A stretch of DNA of 32,717 nucleotides from Nitrosomonas sp. (GCA_008015595.1 SSFW01000042.1:1-32717), one strand, 5' to 3'; positions 1 through 7,061 are shown, counted from the stretch's first letter. The notes: generated by a model from the letters alone, not told the origin. Numbers and translations: made by a program.

Positions 1-163
1 AACTTCCCCGGAAGTCGATAACAATCCACTCAATAAAACCACTTGCTAAAATGAGTGAACAAACGCCAAATATGATGGCCCCTAATGAAATAATACTGCG
101 GCGTTTGTGACGATTTAAATTGCGGACTACTATACTGAAGTTATAACCAAAGAAATATGACAT
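1..163 (-). CDS. ABC transporter permease, N-terminal fragment (runs off the left edge)
   Basis: An open minus-strand frame starts at an ATG at 163-161 and stays open to base 2, giving 54 codons. The peptide begins MSYFFGYNFSIVVRNL. It continues with a basic patch (RNLNRHKRRS) and then a hydrophobic segment (ISLGAIIFGVCSLILASG), followed by FIEWIVIDFRGS. A short N-terminal 'RNLxRxxRR' stretch, one transmembrane helix and a periplasmic start is typical of FtsX/MacB/LolC-type ABC permeases, which export or extract lipids, peptides or lipoproteins. A GGTGA lies about 10 nt upstream of the ATG. It is divergent from the FAD oxidase at 329. Only the first helix is visible, so the substrate cannot be named and the family call rests on a short match. 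Confidence 0.55.
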   Translation of the reverse strand, partial: MSYFFGYNFSIVVRNLNRHKRRSIISLGAIIFGVCSLILASGFIEWIVIDFRGS

Positions 164-328
164 ATACTCGATGAATCACCTGGCCTGCAATTTTAAGAAA
201 CTACATAATCGGAATCGCTGGTAAAAGACATTATATTTATTATTTTAATCGATGGTTTTCCAGTAAATAATATTCACCCAATCAGATAGATACATTGGGT
301 TGGAGTAAAATTTCTAAATGGGGGGTAT

Positions 329-2038
329 ATGGAACAAGTTAATATCACGAACTCAAATTCTCCTGAGCATATCGATCTAGATATGGTTAATGTTGATAAG
401 TTTATTCTAGATCTGAAAAGTGTATTCAAAGAAAATCAGATAATAAGGAGTTCAGATAGCGAATACAATCTCCTTTCTAAGGATCCCGCTGTAAATGCTT
501 GTAAGCCTCACGCTTTCATTTTTCCCGAATCGGTAGAAGAAACTCAGCTTATCGTTAATTTAGCAAGTAAGTATGATACGAAGCTTTGGGTATATAGCAC
601 AGGAAAGAATTGGGGTTATCTAAACACTGGTAGTAAAAAGAGTGACATTGTCGTCATCCTGAATAGGATGAATAAGATTCTTCATGTCGACCAAGATCTT
701 GCCTACGCAATTATTGAACCAGGGGTTACTTATGAAGATTTGAATCGTTATTTAAAGGTAAATAATTATTCATTGTGGACTGATTCACCTGGAGGACCTC
801 CAACTGGAAGTGTTATAGGAAATGCTTTGGATCGAGGGGTTGGGGTAACTAAGTATGGAGACCATTTCGCTCATTTGTGCGGATATGAAGTAATATTGGC
901 TGATGGAAATATTATCCATACTGGAATTGCTAATAAGAATGCGAGTAATGGCGCAGCTCATTTGTATAAATGGGGAGTAGGGCCTTATATTGAAGGATTA
1001 TTTAGTCAATCAAACTTTGGAATTGTTACGAAAGCTGGCATATGGTTAATGCGCGAGCCGGAAGATTATGCTTTGTTTGGATTGAATATTAAAGATAATA
1101 CTGCATTAGCCAAATGTATGGATTCTGTTCGCGAATTAATGCTCTCAGGCGTAATTCATGAAACAGGTCGTTTTTCTAACGATGTTGCGATCTTGACGCT
1201 TATAACTCAAGCGATTAACGAGGGGATCGATCCAAAACAATCAATAAGTAGAGAAGATTTAGCGAGATTAAAGCAAAAGTATCATGTTCCTGGGTGGACA
1301 GGTTCGTTCGGGATTTATGGGCGGAGAGCCATGGTGCGCACATCCATTAATCTTGCAAAGCGTGAATTAGAAAAGTCGAATTCTTGCGATCGAATAAATA
1401 TTTTTACTAAATTACGCGCTAAATTTCTGCGAGAAAAAATTGAACTGGTTGAGAGAACCAATTCTAAATTTATTTCGAGCTTAGTTGATTTCATATTGAG
1501 AAAATTTCTGGGAACCTCACTTGCGCTTATAAGACTTTTCCCAGGATTAATCGATCTTCACGAAGGGAAACCGGTTGAGACTGTCGTAAGGCGAGGTTAT
1601 TTTCGCTACCAGAAAAAACGACCAGAAAAAGATATACATGCTGGTAGAGACGATATTGGAATATTGTGGTCTGTTCCTGTATTACCATTCAAAGGTAGCG
1701 AAGTTGTCCTGTTTACCAAAGAATGTGAATCTTTATTTGCAAAATATAATTTTGATATTTATATGACGACCATGATTTTTAACGCTCGTAGCGTTTGTCC
1801 TCTAATGGCTATTCTCTATGATCGTTTAGATACTGAAGAAAGTAAGAGAGCTGAGCAACTATACCTGGCTATTCTTGATGTTTCTCACCAGATGGGCTAT
1901 CAGCATTTTAGAGCTGGAATAAATGGATGGAAGAAGCTATATCAAAATTGCCAGGAGCTTAAGGAACTTAATCAAAAGATCAAATTAGCAATGGATCCAA
2001 AAAATATCTTTTCACCCGGTAGGTATGGTATTGACTAG
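329..2038 (+). CDS. FAD-linked oxidase of the vanillyl-alcohol oxidase / p-cresol methylhydroxylase type
   Basis: This 569-residue protein has the PCMH-type FAD-binding fold. Visible blocks are STGKNWGY (about 90-97), IEPGVTYEDL (about 129-138), GNALDRGVGVTKYGDH (about 164-179), and SQSNFGIVTKAGIWLM (about 226-241). The C-terminus NIFSPGRYGID closes the flavin domain as in VAO family members. The middle (about 330-430) holds a basic, hydrophobic stretch including SLVDFILRKFLGTSLALIRL, which could touch a membrane. The family oxidises phenolic or alcohol substrates through FAD, but the substrate here is unknown. No cytochrome subunit gene is next to it. No signal peptide is seen, so it is probably cytoplasmic or membrane-associated. 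The start follows a run of six G (320-325). No sigma-54 site was found upstream. Confidence 0.8.
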   Translation: MEQVNITNSNSPEHIDLDMVNVDKFILDLKSVFKENQIIRSSDSEYNLLSKDPAVNACKPHAFIFPESVEETQLIVNLASKYDTKLWVYSTGKNWGYLNTGSKKSDIVVILNRMNKILHVDQDLAYAIIEPGVTYEDLNRYLKVNNYSLWTDSPGGPPTGSVIGNALDRGVGVTKYGDHFAHLCGYEVILADGNIIHTGIANKNASNGAAHLYKWGVGPYIEGLFSQSNFGIVTKAGIWLMREPEDYALFGLNIKDNTALAKCMDSVRELMLSGVIHETGRFSNDVAILTLITQAINEGIDPKQSISREDLARLKQKYHVPGWTGSFGIYGRRAMVRTSINLAKRELEKSNSCDRINIFTKLRAKFLREKIELVERTNSKFISSLVDFILRKFLGTSLALIRLFPGLIDLHEGKPVETVVRRGYFRYQKKRPEKDIHAGRDDIGILWSVPVLPFKGSEVVLFTKECESLFAKYNFDIYMTTMIFNARSVCPLMAILYDRLDTEESKRAEQLYLAILDVSHQMGYQHFRAGINGWKKLYQNCQELKELNQKIKLAMDPKNIFSPGRYGID

Positions 2039-2601
2039 TCAGTTACTGGGCAGCGGCGTATAAAACACCTGAACGAGTAGGCATTGTTTGTATAAGCTCA
2101 GATCATTGATAGAGCTAGATTGTGGTTATTTTTTGATAAATTTAACGACTAAACCTTATTTAAGCTAGAAAAGCATTTAAATTCTTACACCTAGCTTGAT
2201 GATCCTGCCCCATTAGTTTATTGCGCATTGATAATACATGATGTTGCTTTATTCCAATTGTAATAGTCAAGAAACTTTACAGTTTCCTACCGTTGCTGAA
2301 ATGCTTATTTGGCAGTCTGGCTTAATGGCTGATTTAATCATAAAAAGCTATAAGAATCATATTATTAACAAAGTAAGTTATACCGGTTGCCATCTAAGTA
2401 GTTCGCTCTATTGAAGTAATTCGCAGAGGTAAAATTTTTTACATTTTTCCCTATTCCTAAGATGCAAGGGAAGCGCAGCAATGCACAACCCTTTGTTAAA
2501 TAAAGAAAATAATTATATATTTTGATATGGCATGCTTTCTGCTTAATAAAGAGTAGCTAGCTAGTTAGTAATTATTTTCAAAATTTATCTGGAGGAAAGA
2601 A
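2039..2601. other. Noncoding gap between the FAD oxidase and the first PEP-CTERM gene
   Basis: This is 563 AT-rich bases with no convincing gene. A 58-codon frame at 2238-2414 (starting MMLLYSNCNS) has no ribosome binding site or recognisable motif. The right end carries a sigma-54 promoter at 2528-2543, a transcribed leader of about 50 nt, and a strong GGAGG at 2591-2595. A weak inverted repeat (CAAGGG at 2465-2470 and CCCTTTG at 2489-2495) lies 33 bases upstream of the promoter. Confidence 0.6.
2528..2543 (+). promoter_or_regulatory. Sigma-54 (-24/-12) promoter of the first PEP-CTERM gene
   Basis: The sequence TGGCATGCTTTCTGCT fits the RpoN consensus TGGCACG-N4-TTGCW, with the invariant GG (2529-2530) and GC (2541-2542) at the correct spacing. 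Only the C at position 6 and one T of the -12 block differ. Transcription would start near 2554, giving a leader of about 48 nt. A sigma-54 promoter needs an enhancer-binding activator; in PEP-CTERM systems the PrsK/PrsR pair is the known candidate, but its genes are not in this window. Confidence 0.8.
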
Positions 2602-3444
2602 ATGATTAATAAAATGAAGAAAACCGCAATTGCTGCAATGATCAGTGGCGGTTTAATGGTTGCTTCAATGTCAGCAAATGCAATTATTGTGGGTGGGATA
2701 AATTTTGGTGCGCTAGGGGATGACCCAAGCAACTTACATTTTGAAACTGCTACGTTGGCTCAGACTTTAATTGATGGAAATGGGCAAACCGTTACTGCTT
2801 ATGGTCAGATCACGACTGTTAATGGTGATACAAACTACTGTGGTGTAGCAGGCGACACAAATTGCGGATTATATTATGTAGCGACTTTCCAAAATTCTGC
2901 TGGTTTTACAGAATCAGGTGGAACAGCTGTTTCATTTAATACCGCGACGATTAACATCTTTTTTGCGGCTGATCCCGTTGGTAATCTGCTGACCAATCCA
3001 GGTGGATCTCCAGATAATGTTGCTGATATTTCTGCGCTACCTTTGTGGGCAACTTTTAGTAATCATGGCGATATCACAGGAACCGGTACTTTAGTCGGTG
3101 CGAGCGTACTGTCTGGTTCAACCGCTGGTTTGTATGATGTTGTTTCTGGTGGAGCGGTAGGAGATTTCTTGAACGCAAATACGGTTGATGATGGCGTGGG
3201 TGGTTTTGCGGATATCGATATTACTGCTTCTTTCTCTAACTTGAGATCGCGCTTGAATCAATTTGATACAGCAGTAGTAAACGGGAACTGCTTTAATGGA
3301 ACAGCAGGTGAAGGTGACTGGTGTTTTGGTGGTACAGCAGATATCGCTGGTGGAACGGTAACTGTTCCTGAGCCAGCAACAATGGCATTACTAGGCTTGG
3401 GTCTAGTAGGCATGGGCTTGGGAAGAAGATTCCGCCGCGCATAA
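2602..3444 (+). CDS. PEP-CTERM sorting-domain protein, copy 1
   Basis: This 280-residue exported protein starts with a signal peptide (basic MINKMKK, hydrophobic core, likely cleavage after ANA at about 27). It ends with a PEP-CTERM tripartite signal: VPEP at 255-258, a hydrophobic helix (MALLGLGLVGMGLG) and a basic tail (RRFRRA). Such tails are recognised and cleaved by an exosortase (EpsH/XrtA type) in the inner membrane before release to the surface or matrix. The body is rich in G, T, N and D, like a secreted beta-rich domain. It has four cysteines (C80, C88, C230, C241) that could form two disulfides. No enzymatic motif is visible. The start has GGAGG 6 nt upstream. A sigma-54 promoter at 2528 should drive it. 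Copy 2 lies 278 bp downstream. Confidence 0.93.
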   Translation: MINKMKKTAIAAMISGGLMVASMSANAIIVGGINFGALGDDPSNLHFETATLAQTLIDGNGQTVTAYGQITTVNGDTNYCGVAGDTNCGLYYVATFQNSAGFTESGGTAVSFNTATINIFFAADPVGNLLTNPGGSPDNVADISALPLWATFSNHGDITGTGTLVGASVLSGSTAGLYDVVSGGAVGDFLNANTVDDGVGGFADIDITASFSNLRSRLNQFDTAVVNGNCFNGTAGEGDWCFGGTADIAGGTVTVPEPATMALLGLGLVGMGLGRRFRRA

Positions 3445-3480
3445 ATTAGGCTCTGCTAATCGTAAAATAAGAGAAAATAT

Positions 3481-3515
3481 GATTCGTTCGCATTCTATTA
3501 AAATGTGAACGAATC
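3481..3515. repeat. 14-bp inverted repeat between the PEP-CTERM copies
   Basis: The arms GATTCGTTCGCATT (3481-3494) and AATGTGAACGAATC (3502-3515) pair with one G/T-type mismatch across a 7-nt loop. It lies 36 bases after copy 1 stops and 115 bases upstream of the sigma-54 site of copy 2. No T-run follows on the plus strand, so it is not a textbook intrinsic terminator. It could be a transcript 3' end stabiliser, a terminator, or an upstream site for an enhancer-binding protein. Confidence 0.6.
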
Positions 3516-3630
3516 CCTCAAAGAGCGGTGTCGGTTTTCTTTACACCCATCCCTTTCAAAGCTACATTCTTTAATTTGATTTCTATTTAATGCTATATTT
3601 ATTAACGGGTTATGTTTTCTATTCCAGAGA

Positions 3631-3646
3631 TGGTATGAATATTGCT
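3631..3646 (+). promoter_or_regulatory. Sigma-54 (-24/-12) promoter of the second PEP-CTERM gene
   Basis: TGGTATGAATATTGCT has the invariant GG (3632-3633) and GC (3644-3645) at correct spacing, and the full TTGCT -12 block. It is followed by TTAATAAAG, a string also present just after the copy 1 promoter. The site overlaps a possible upstream TTG start (3642), which shows that the true start of the gene must be further downstream. Predicted leader is about 65 nt. Confidence 0.82.
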
Positions 3647-3712
3647 TATTAATAAAGTGACTGGGTTATCCACGTTAATAGATATATTCTTTAATTCGAG
3701 TTATATAGGAAT

Positions 3713-3716
3713 GAGG
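3713..3716 (+). promoter_or_regulatory. Ribosome binding site fixing the start of PEP-CTERM copy 2
   Basis: GAGG with a 6-nt spacer to the ATG at 3723. This start aligns with copy 1 (MIKQIKKTA against MINKMKKTA) and excludes the in-frame TTG at 3642, which lies inside the promoter. Confidence 0.7.
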
Positions 3717-3722
3717 TTTAAC

Positions 3723-4559
3723 ATGATAAAACAAATAAAGAAAACGGCGATTGCTGCAGTGATCAGCGGTGGTTTAATGGCTGCCTCAATGTCAGCGAAT
3801 GCGATTGTTGTGGGTGGGATAGACTTTGGTGCACTAGGAGCGGATCCAAGCAACTTACATTTTGAGACCGCTACTTTGGCTCAGACTTTAATTGATGGAA
3901 ACGGACAAACCGTTACTTCTTATGGTCAAATCACGACTGTTAATGGTGACACGAGCTACTGTGGTGTAGCAGGCGATACAAATTGTGGATTATATTATGT
4001 AGCAACTTTCCAAAATTCTGCTGGTTTTACAGAATCAGGCGGAACGGCTGTTACATTTGATACTGCGACGATTAACATCTTTTTCGCGGCTGATCCTCTT
4101 GGTAATCTACTAACCAATCCAGGCGGTTCTCCAGATAATGTTACTGATATTTCTGCGCTACCTTTGTGGGCAACCTTTAATAATCATGGCGACATTGCAG
4201 GGACCGGTACCTTAGTTGGGGCGAGCGTATTATCTGGTTCAACCGCTGGTTTGTATGATGTTGTTGCTGGTGGAGCGGTAGGAGATTTCTTGAACGCAAA
4301 TACGGTTGACGATGGCGTGGGTGGTTTTGCGGATATCGATATTACTGCTTCTTTCTCTAACTTGAGATCGCGCTTGAATCAATTTGATACAGCAGTAGTA
4401 AACGGAAGCTGCTTTAATGGAACAGCGGGTGAAGGTGACTGGTGTTTTGGTGGTACAGCAGATATCGCTGGTGGAACGGTAACTGTTCCTGAGCCAGCAA
4501 CAATGGCATTACTAGGCTTGGGTTTGATAGGTATGAGTCTAGGAAGAAGATTCCGATAA
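3723..4559 (+). CDS. PEP-CTERM sorting-domain protein, copy 2
   Basis: This 278-residue paralogue of copy 1 shows about 20 substitutions over the aligned length by eye (roughly 93% identity). It keeps the signal peptide, all four cysteines, and the VPEP-helix-RRFR tail, which is two residues shorter at the C-terminus. The ATG at 3723 is chosen because it matches the copy 1 start, has GAGG upstream, and lies downstream of the sigma-54 promoter; earlier in-frame starts at 3642 and 3711 do not fit. The 3' halves of the two genes share long identical DNA tracts (for example 106 bp) while the 5' halves differ more. It should be exported and processed by an exosortase encoded elsewhere. Function beyond surface or matrix protein is not known. 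Confidence 0.92.
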   Translation: MIKQIKKTAIAAVISGGLMAASMSANAIVVGGIDFGALGADPSNLHFETATLAQTLIDGNGQTVTSYGQITTVNGDTSYCGVAGDTNCGLYYVATFQNSAGFTESGGTAVTFDTATINIFFAADPLGNLLTNPGGSPDNVTDISALPLWATFNNHGDIAGTGTLVGASVLSGSTAGLYDVVAGGAVGDFLNANTVDDGVGGFADIDITASFSNLRSRLNQFDTAVVNGSCFNGTAGEGDWCFGGTADIAGGTVTVPEPATMALLGLGLIGMSLGRRFR

Positions 4560-4568
4560 TATAAAGAA

Positions 4569-4605
4569 ACCTAGAAGCCTGCGTAAGATGCAAAGGCTTC
4601 TAGGT
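4569..4605 (+). terminator. Hairpin after PEP-CTERM copy 2, likely terminator
   Basis: A perfect 12-bp stem, ACCTAGAAGCCT (4569-4580) with AGGCTTCTAGGT (4594-4605), sits 9 bases after the stop codon with a 13-nt loop. The following bases are AATTGGTG, without a real T-run, so termination may be incomplete or the hairpin may protect the transcript end. Confidence 0.65.
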
Positions 4606-4629
4606 AATTGGTGTATTAGCATAATTTGT

Positions 4630-4773
4630 TTAAAATTCAGGTTTCATACCATATTGCTCTTGTAAAATTTTTGGGGTATAGCCTTCAAGACGGGCGTTAT
4701 GTGGTAATTTTAAGTACGCATTCTGTGTTCGCGCAATGTGAACTAAAAGATTAGTTAATCTCCGATCATATCC
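4630..4773 (-). pseudogene. Start-less reading-frame remnant, unassigned
   Basis: A minus-strand frame is open from just after a stop at 4774-4776 to a stop at 4630. It reads GYDRRLTNLLVHIARTQNAY and ends YGMKPEF. The amino-acid composition looks protein-like, but no ATG, GTG or TTG opens it and I do not recognise the family. It may be the broken 3' end of a gene whose other part is the small frame at 4829-5035, or it may be chance. Confidence 0.3.
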
Positions 4774-4828
4774 TTAGCACACTTGTTGAACACTAAAAAT
4801 AAGTGTTAGCCATTCACGACAATTCGTG

Positions 4829-5035
4829 TTAATAACATTTTGCTTGTAGGCGAATTGGCTTTGATTTTGCTATTTGTGCAGCAACTTCATCAAATTTTTG
4901 CTGATAATCTAGACTATTCTTAGGATCTGCCCCGTATAACCGAAGGTGTAAAGCTCCCATTAAGGGGTGCACAAGCCGTCGCGACTTGGCGCCAAGCGGG
5001 GAATGATGAGTAATTTCAAACCTATTGACTAACAA
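4829..5035 (-). CDS. Small frame overlapping the end of the acyltransferase gene, unassigned
   Basis: A 68-codon minus-strand frame begins with TTG at 5035, overlapping the stop of the upstream FeeM-like gene by 7 bases. It encodes a basic peptide with a protein-like stretch (RRLVHPLMGALHLRLYGADP) and ends in AKCY. No known domain is recognised. It could be a translationally coupled small protein, or a remnant of a gene decayed by frameshift, together with the remnant at 4630-4773. The TTG start and lack of its own ribosome binding site keep confidence low. Confidence 0.3.
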   Translation of the reverse strand: MLVNRFEITHHSPLGAKSRRLVHPLMGALHLRLYGADPKNSLDYQQKFDEVAAQIAKSKPIRLQAKCY

Positions 5036-6009
5036 TATACCAGCTTTTCTAGCTGAATAGCGCTATCTTCTTTAACTGCTTCAGTAAATAAGTTATAAAG
5101 CAAAGTACTTGTATTTTTGGTATTTAATGCTGCAAGTGGTATTGCAGCGGATAATTTTTCTTTCCCTGATTTCTTTTGCTGCTCTGGTAAATTCTGAATG
5201 ATTGATAGTATAGCGTGCTCTTCATTTTGGTTTAGAAAGTAACCATAAATAGATTTATTATTAGAACCCGATGTTGCTTGGTTTCTAATAATTTTTTCTC
5301 GCATATATTCCAAGTCTAAGCGTAACAATACAGCGGGAGCATCAACACGTTTACACACTCGTTCTTCACCGATTTGCTCAAATCCTAACATTCTCTTATA
5401 AAAGGCCGCGTGGCGAGGATTGATTTCGATGAATGCGTTCTTTACGCCGTAAATACAGTAAGCATATAAATAAGCGATATGAAACAATGAAGCAAAAATC
5501 TCTTTAGAACTTGAGCTGGGATTAAAAGCAAGTTTGGATACTTCGCATACTTTTTTTGCTTGGCCACGGAAAGCATCAATTTCTTCCTGATAGTGCTGAT
5601 CAGCAAGTAACCCTTTGCCTAAATCAATGATAAGCGTTAGCGTTCCTAGCTGACCACTTTCGTTACATGCTTCAAAGGTTATTTGATCTTTATCCGCTGA
5701 GAATACCGTTGTTTGGTCAGTATTATATCCACGAGAGGCATATCTCCGCTTGATGAGAGAGTTAACCTTCAGGCGCTGCTTAAGTGATGAGATTTCTCTA
5801 ATAAAATAACCATTCCTCCTGAGTAGACAGTTGTCAGAATCGGATTCTAATTTAGAGGTTTTTTGCTCGGATGGAGTATGTGTTGCTTTGCTTGTTTTTT
5901 CTGGAACAGCCAGTTGATTGAGGTATAGTTTTTTGACTAATGAACTGTTTGAGTATGTTTGTACATCATACATCGATTTAGATTTCGCGGTTCCCATCTT
6001 TGTTTGCAT
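5029..6009 (-). CDS. FeeM-like N-acyl amino acid synthase (GNAT-fold acyltransferase)
   Basis: This 326-residue protein matches the pattern of the FeeM / PEP-CTERM-associated acyltransferase family. The visible core is SSLKQRLKVNSLIKRRYASRGY (about 74-95), a VSKLAFNP strand (about 157-164), and the acyl-CoA/ACP-site-like stretch NPRHAAFYKRMLGFEQIG (about 197-214). FeeM-type enzymes join a long-chain acyl group from acyl-ACP to an amino acid such as tyrosine, and the fold is related to AHL synthases. The N-terminal ~65 residues and the C-terminal ~90 residues are outside the core and not recognised. The ATG at 6009 is preferred over a TTG at 6036 because AAGAGGA sits 7 nt upstream of it. A near-perfect sigma-54 promoter lies at 6171-6186. 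The acyl and amino-acid substrates are unknown. Confidence 0.75.
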   Translation of the reverse strand: MQTKMGTAKSKSMYDVQTYSNSSLVKKLYLNQLAVPEKTSKATHTPSEQKTSKLESDSDNCLLRRNGYFIREISSLKQRLKVNSLIKRRYASRGYNTDQTTVFSADKDQITFEACNESGQLGTLTLIIDLGKGLLADQHYQEEIDAFRGQAKKVCEVSKLAFNPSSSSKEIFASLFHIAYLYAYCIYGVKNAFIEINPRHAAFYKRMLGFEQIGEERVCKRVDAPAVLLRLDLEYMREKIIRNQATSGSNNKSIYGYFLNQNEEHAILSIIQNLPEQQKKSGKEKLSAAIPLAALNTKNTSTLLYNLFTEAVKEDSAIQLEKLVYC

Positions 6010-6016
6010 AATCCAT

Positions 6017-6023
6017 TCCTCTT
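6017..6023 (-). promoter_or_regulatory. Ribosome binding site fixing the acyltransferase start
   Basis: On the minus strand AAGAGGA lies 7 nt before the ATG at 6009. It falls inside the reading frame that would open at the TTG at 6036, so translation from 6009 is favoured. Confidence 0.65.
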
Positions 6024-6036
6024 TTCTTGTAGCCAA

Positions 6037-6416
6037 ATGGCCTATGAATGTAAAGCTTAGCTCTGATTGATTTCAGAAGTTTCTATATCTTTACTGTCAG
6101 CCTAGATGCTTATAAAACGAGTCTTTTATTCTATGTAAGCTCTCGTAAGAAGCGCTGTATCTTTGACTTACGCAATAAGCGTGCCACCATAAATAATTGA
6201 TAATATTCAATGGGTTGAATGGTTTGGTGAATTTCTGTCTGGCTTGATTGTGTCGCTCTAAGGTAACGCATTATTTGGGCGATATTGATAACAATATGAT
6301 TATATTGATTAAATTTTGTCTCTAAATTGAGACGATTATTTTTTCAATTTCGTGTGATTGAAAATAAGAACTGCAGAGAGAAAATTCTTTACTTGCTCTG
6401 AGAAGGATTGAGTCGG
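6037..6416. other. Noncoding gap between the acyltransferase and alkA genes
   Basis: 380 AT-rich bases without a gene. They hold the 5' leader of the acyltransferase transcript (about 150 nt, with a small hairpin ATAAAA/TTTTAT at 6112-6129), the sigma-54 promoter at 6171-6186, and an inverted repeat GTCTC-N6-GAGAC at 6318-6333, 132 bases upstream of that promoter. No other structure was seen. Confidence 0.6.
6171..6186 (-). promoter_or_regulatory. Sigma-54 (-24/-12) promoter of the acyltransferase gene
   Basis: Reading the minus strand, TGGCACGCTTATTGCG is an almost exact RpoN consensus (TGGCACG-N4-TTGC), with a G in place of the final A/T. It points towards the FeeM-like gene, with a predicted start near 6160 and a leader of about 150 nt. 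It is the best of the three sigma-54 sites in the window. Confidence 0.85.
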
Positions 6417-7061
6417 TTAGTAAGCGACCGGGATGGGATCTAGGCTTCTCCAGAGATACCAGGTGGCGACAGACCGCCAAGGTTGCCATTCCTCAGCAAT
6501 CTTTTGAATTGATTGTTTATCGATTGTTTGATTCTGGTTATAGTGAATACTGATAGCGCGCTGTAATCCGATATCATCTAAAGGCAACACATTGGGGCGT
6601 AGCATGTAAAATATTAAAAACATTTCAGCGGTCCATCTTCCGATCCCTCTGAATTGGATAAGTAGTTTGATGAGCGATTCATCATCCATGCGTTGCCACT
6701 CAGCTTCATCATGGACGCCTTCGAGAAATTTTGCCGATAAATCCTGAATATAGCTTACTTTTCTTGCAGAAAGGCCGCAGGTTTTTAGCAAATCTGTATC
6801 CGCAGAAAATACCGTATATGGCGAGATCTCAGTTAATTGTAATGTCAACTTATGCCAAACGCTGGCTGCTGCTTTTACAGAGATTTGCTGTCCCACAATC
6901 GCTCTAGCTAAGGTTGTAAACGCATCACCTTGAGAGCGCAGTACTTCGCTTCCATCGGTTGAAATCAGCTTACCAAGAATCCTATCGCGTTCTCTCAATT
7001 CTTTCAGTGCGGTTTCCCAGTAACTAGGGATGATTGGTGGATTAGTTGTTTTAATTGCCAT
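6417..7061 (-). CDS. alkA: DNA-3-methyladenine glycosylase II (AlkA-type, HhH-GPD)
   Basis: This 214-residue base-excision repair enzyme removes alkylated bases such as 3-methyladenine. It has the helix-hairpin-helix LIQFRGIGRWTAEMFLI (about 134-150) followed by LPLDDIGL (159-166), whose Asp162/Asp163 pair contains the catalytic aspartate by analogy with AlkA. The family motif ARAIVGQQISVKAA (about 52-65) is present. It is shorter than E. coli AlkA (282 residues) because it lacks the N-terminal TBP-like domain, as in many compact bacterial forms. The ribosome binding site is weak. A tiny 16-codon frame ending one base before the start (7113-7063) may couple translation. It is divergent from mraZ. 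Confidence 0.88.
   Translation of the reverse strand: MAIKTTNPPIIPSYWETALKELRERDRILGKLISTDGSEVLRSQGDAFTTLARAIVGQQISVKAAASVWHKLTLQLTEISPYTVFSADTDLLKTCGLSARKVSYIQDLSAKFLEGVHDEAEWQRMDDESLIKLLIQFRGIGRWTAEMFLIFYMLRPNVLPLDDIGLQRAISIHYNQNQTIDKQSIQKIAEEWQPWRSVATWYLWRSLDPIPVAY

Noticed and set aside
2238-2414. 58-codon plus-strand frame between the FAD oxidase and PEP-CTERM copy 1
   Set aside because: It has no ribosome binding site and no recognisable motif, and its composition gives no support beyond chance.
3642-3722. N-terminal extension of PEP-CTERM copy 2 from a TTG
   Set aside because: The TTG is part of the sigma-54 -12 element, the extension is absent in copy 1, and a good ribosome binding site precedes the ATG at 3723.
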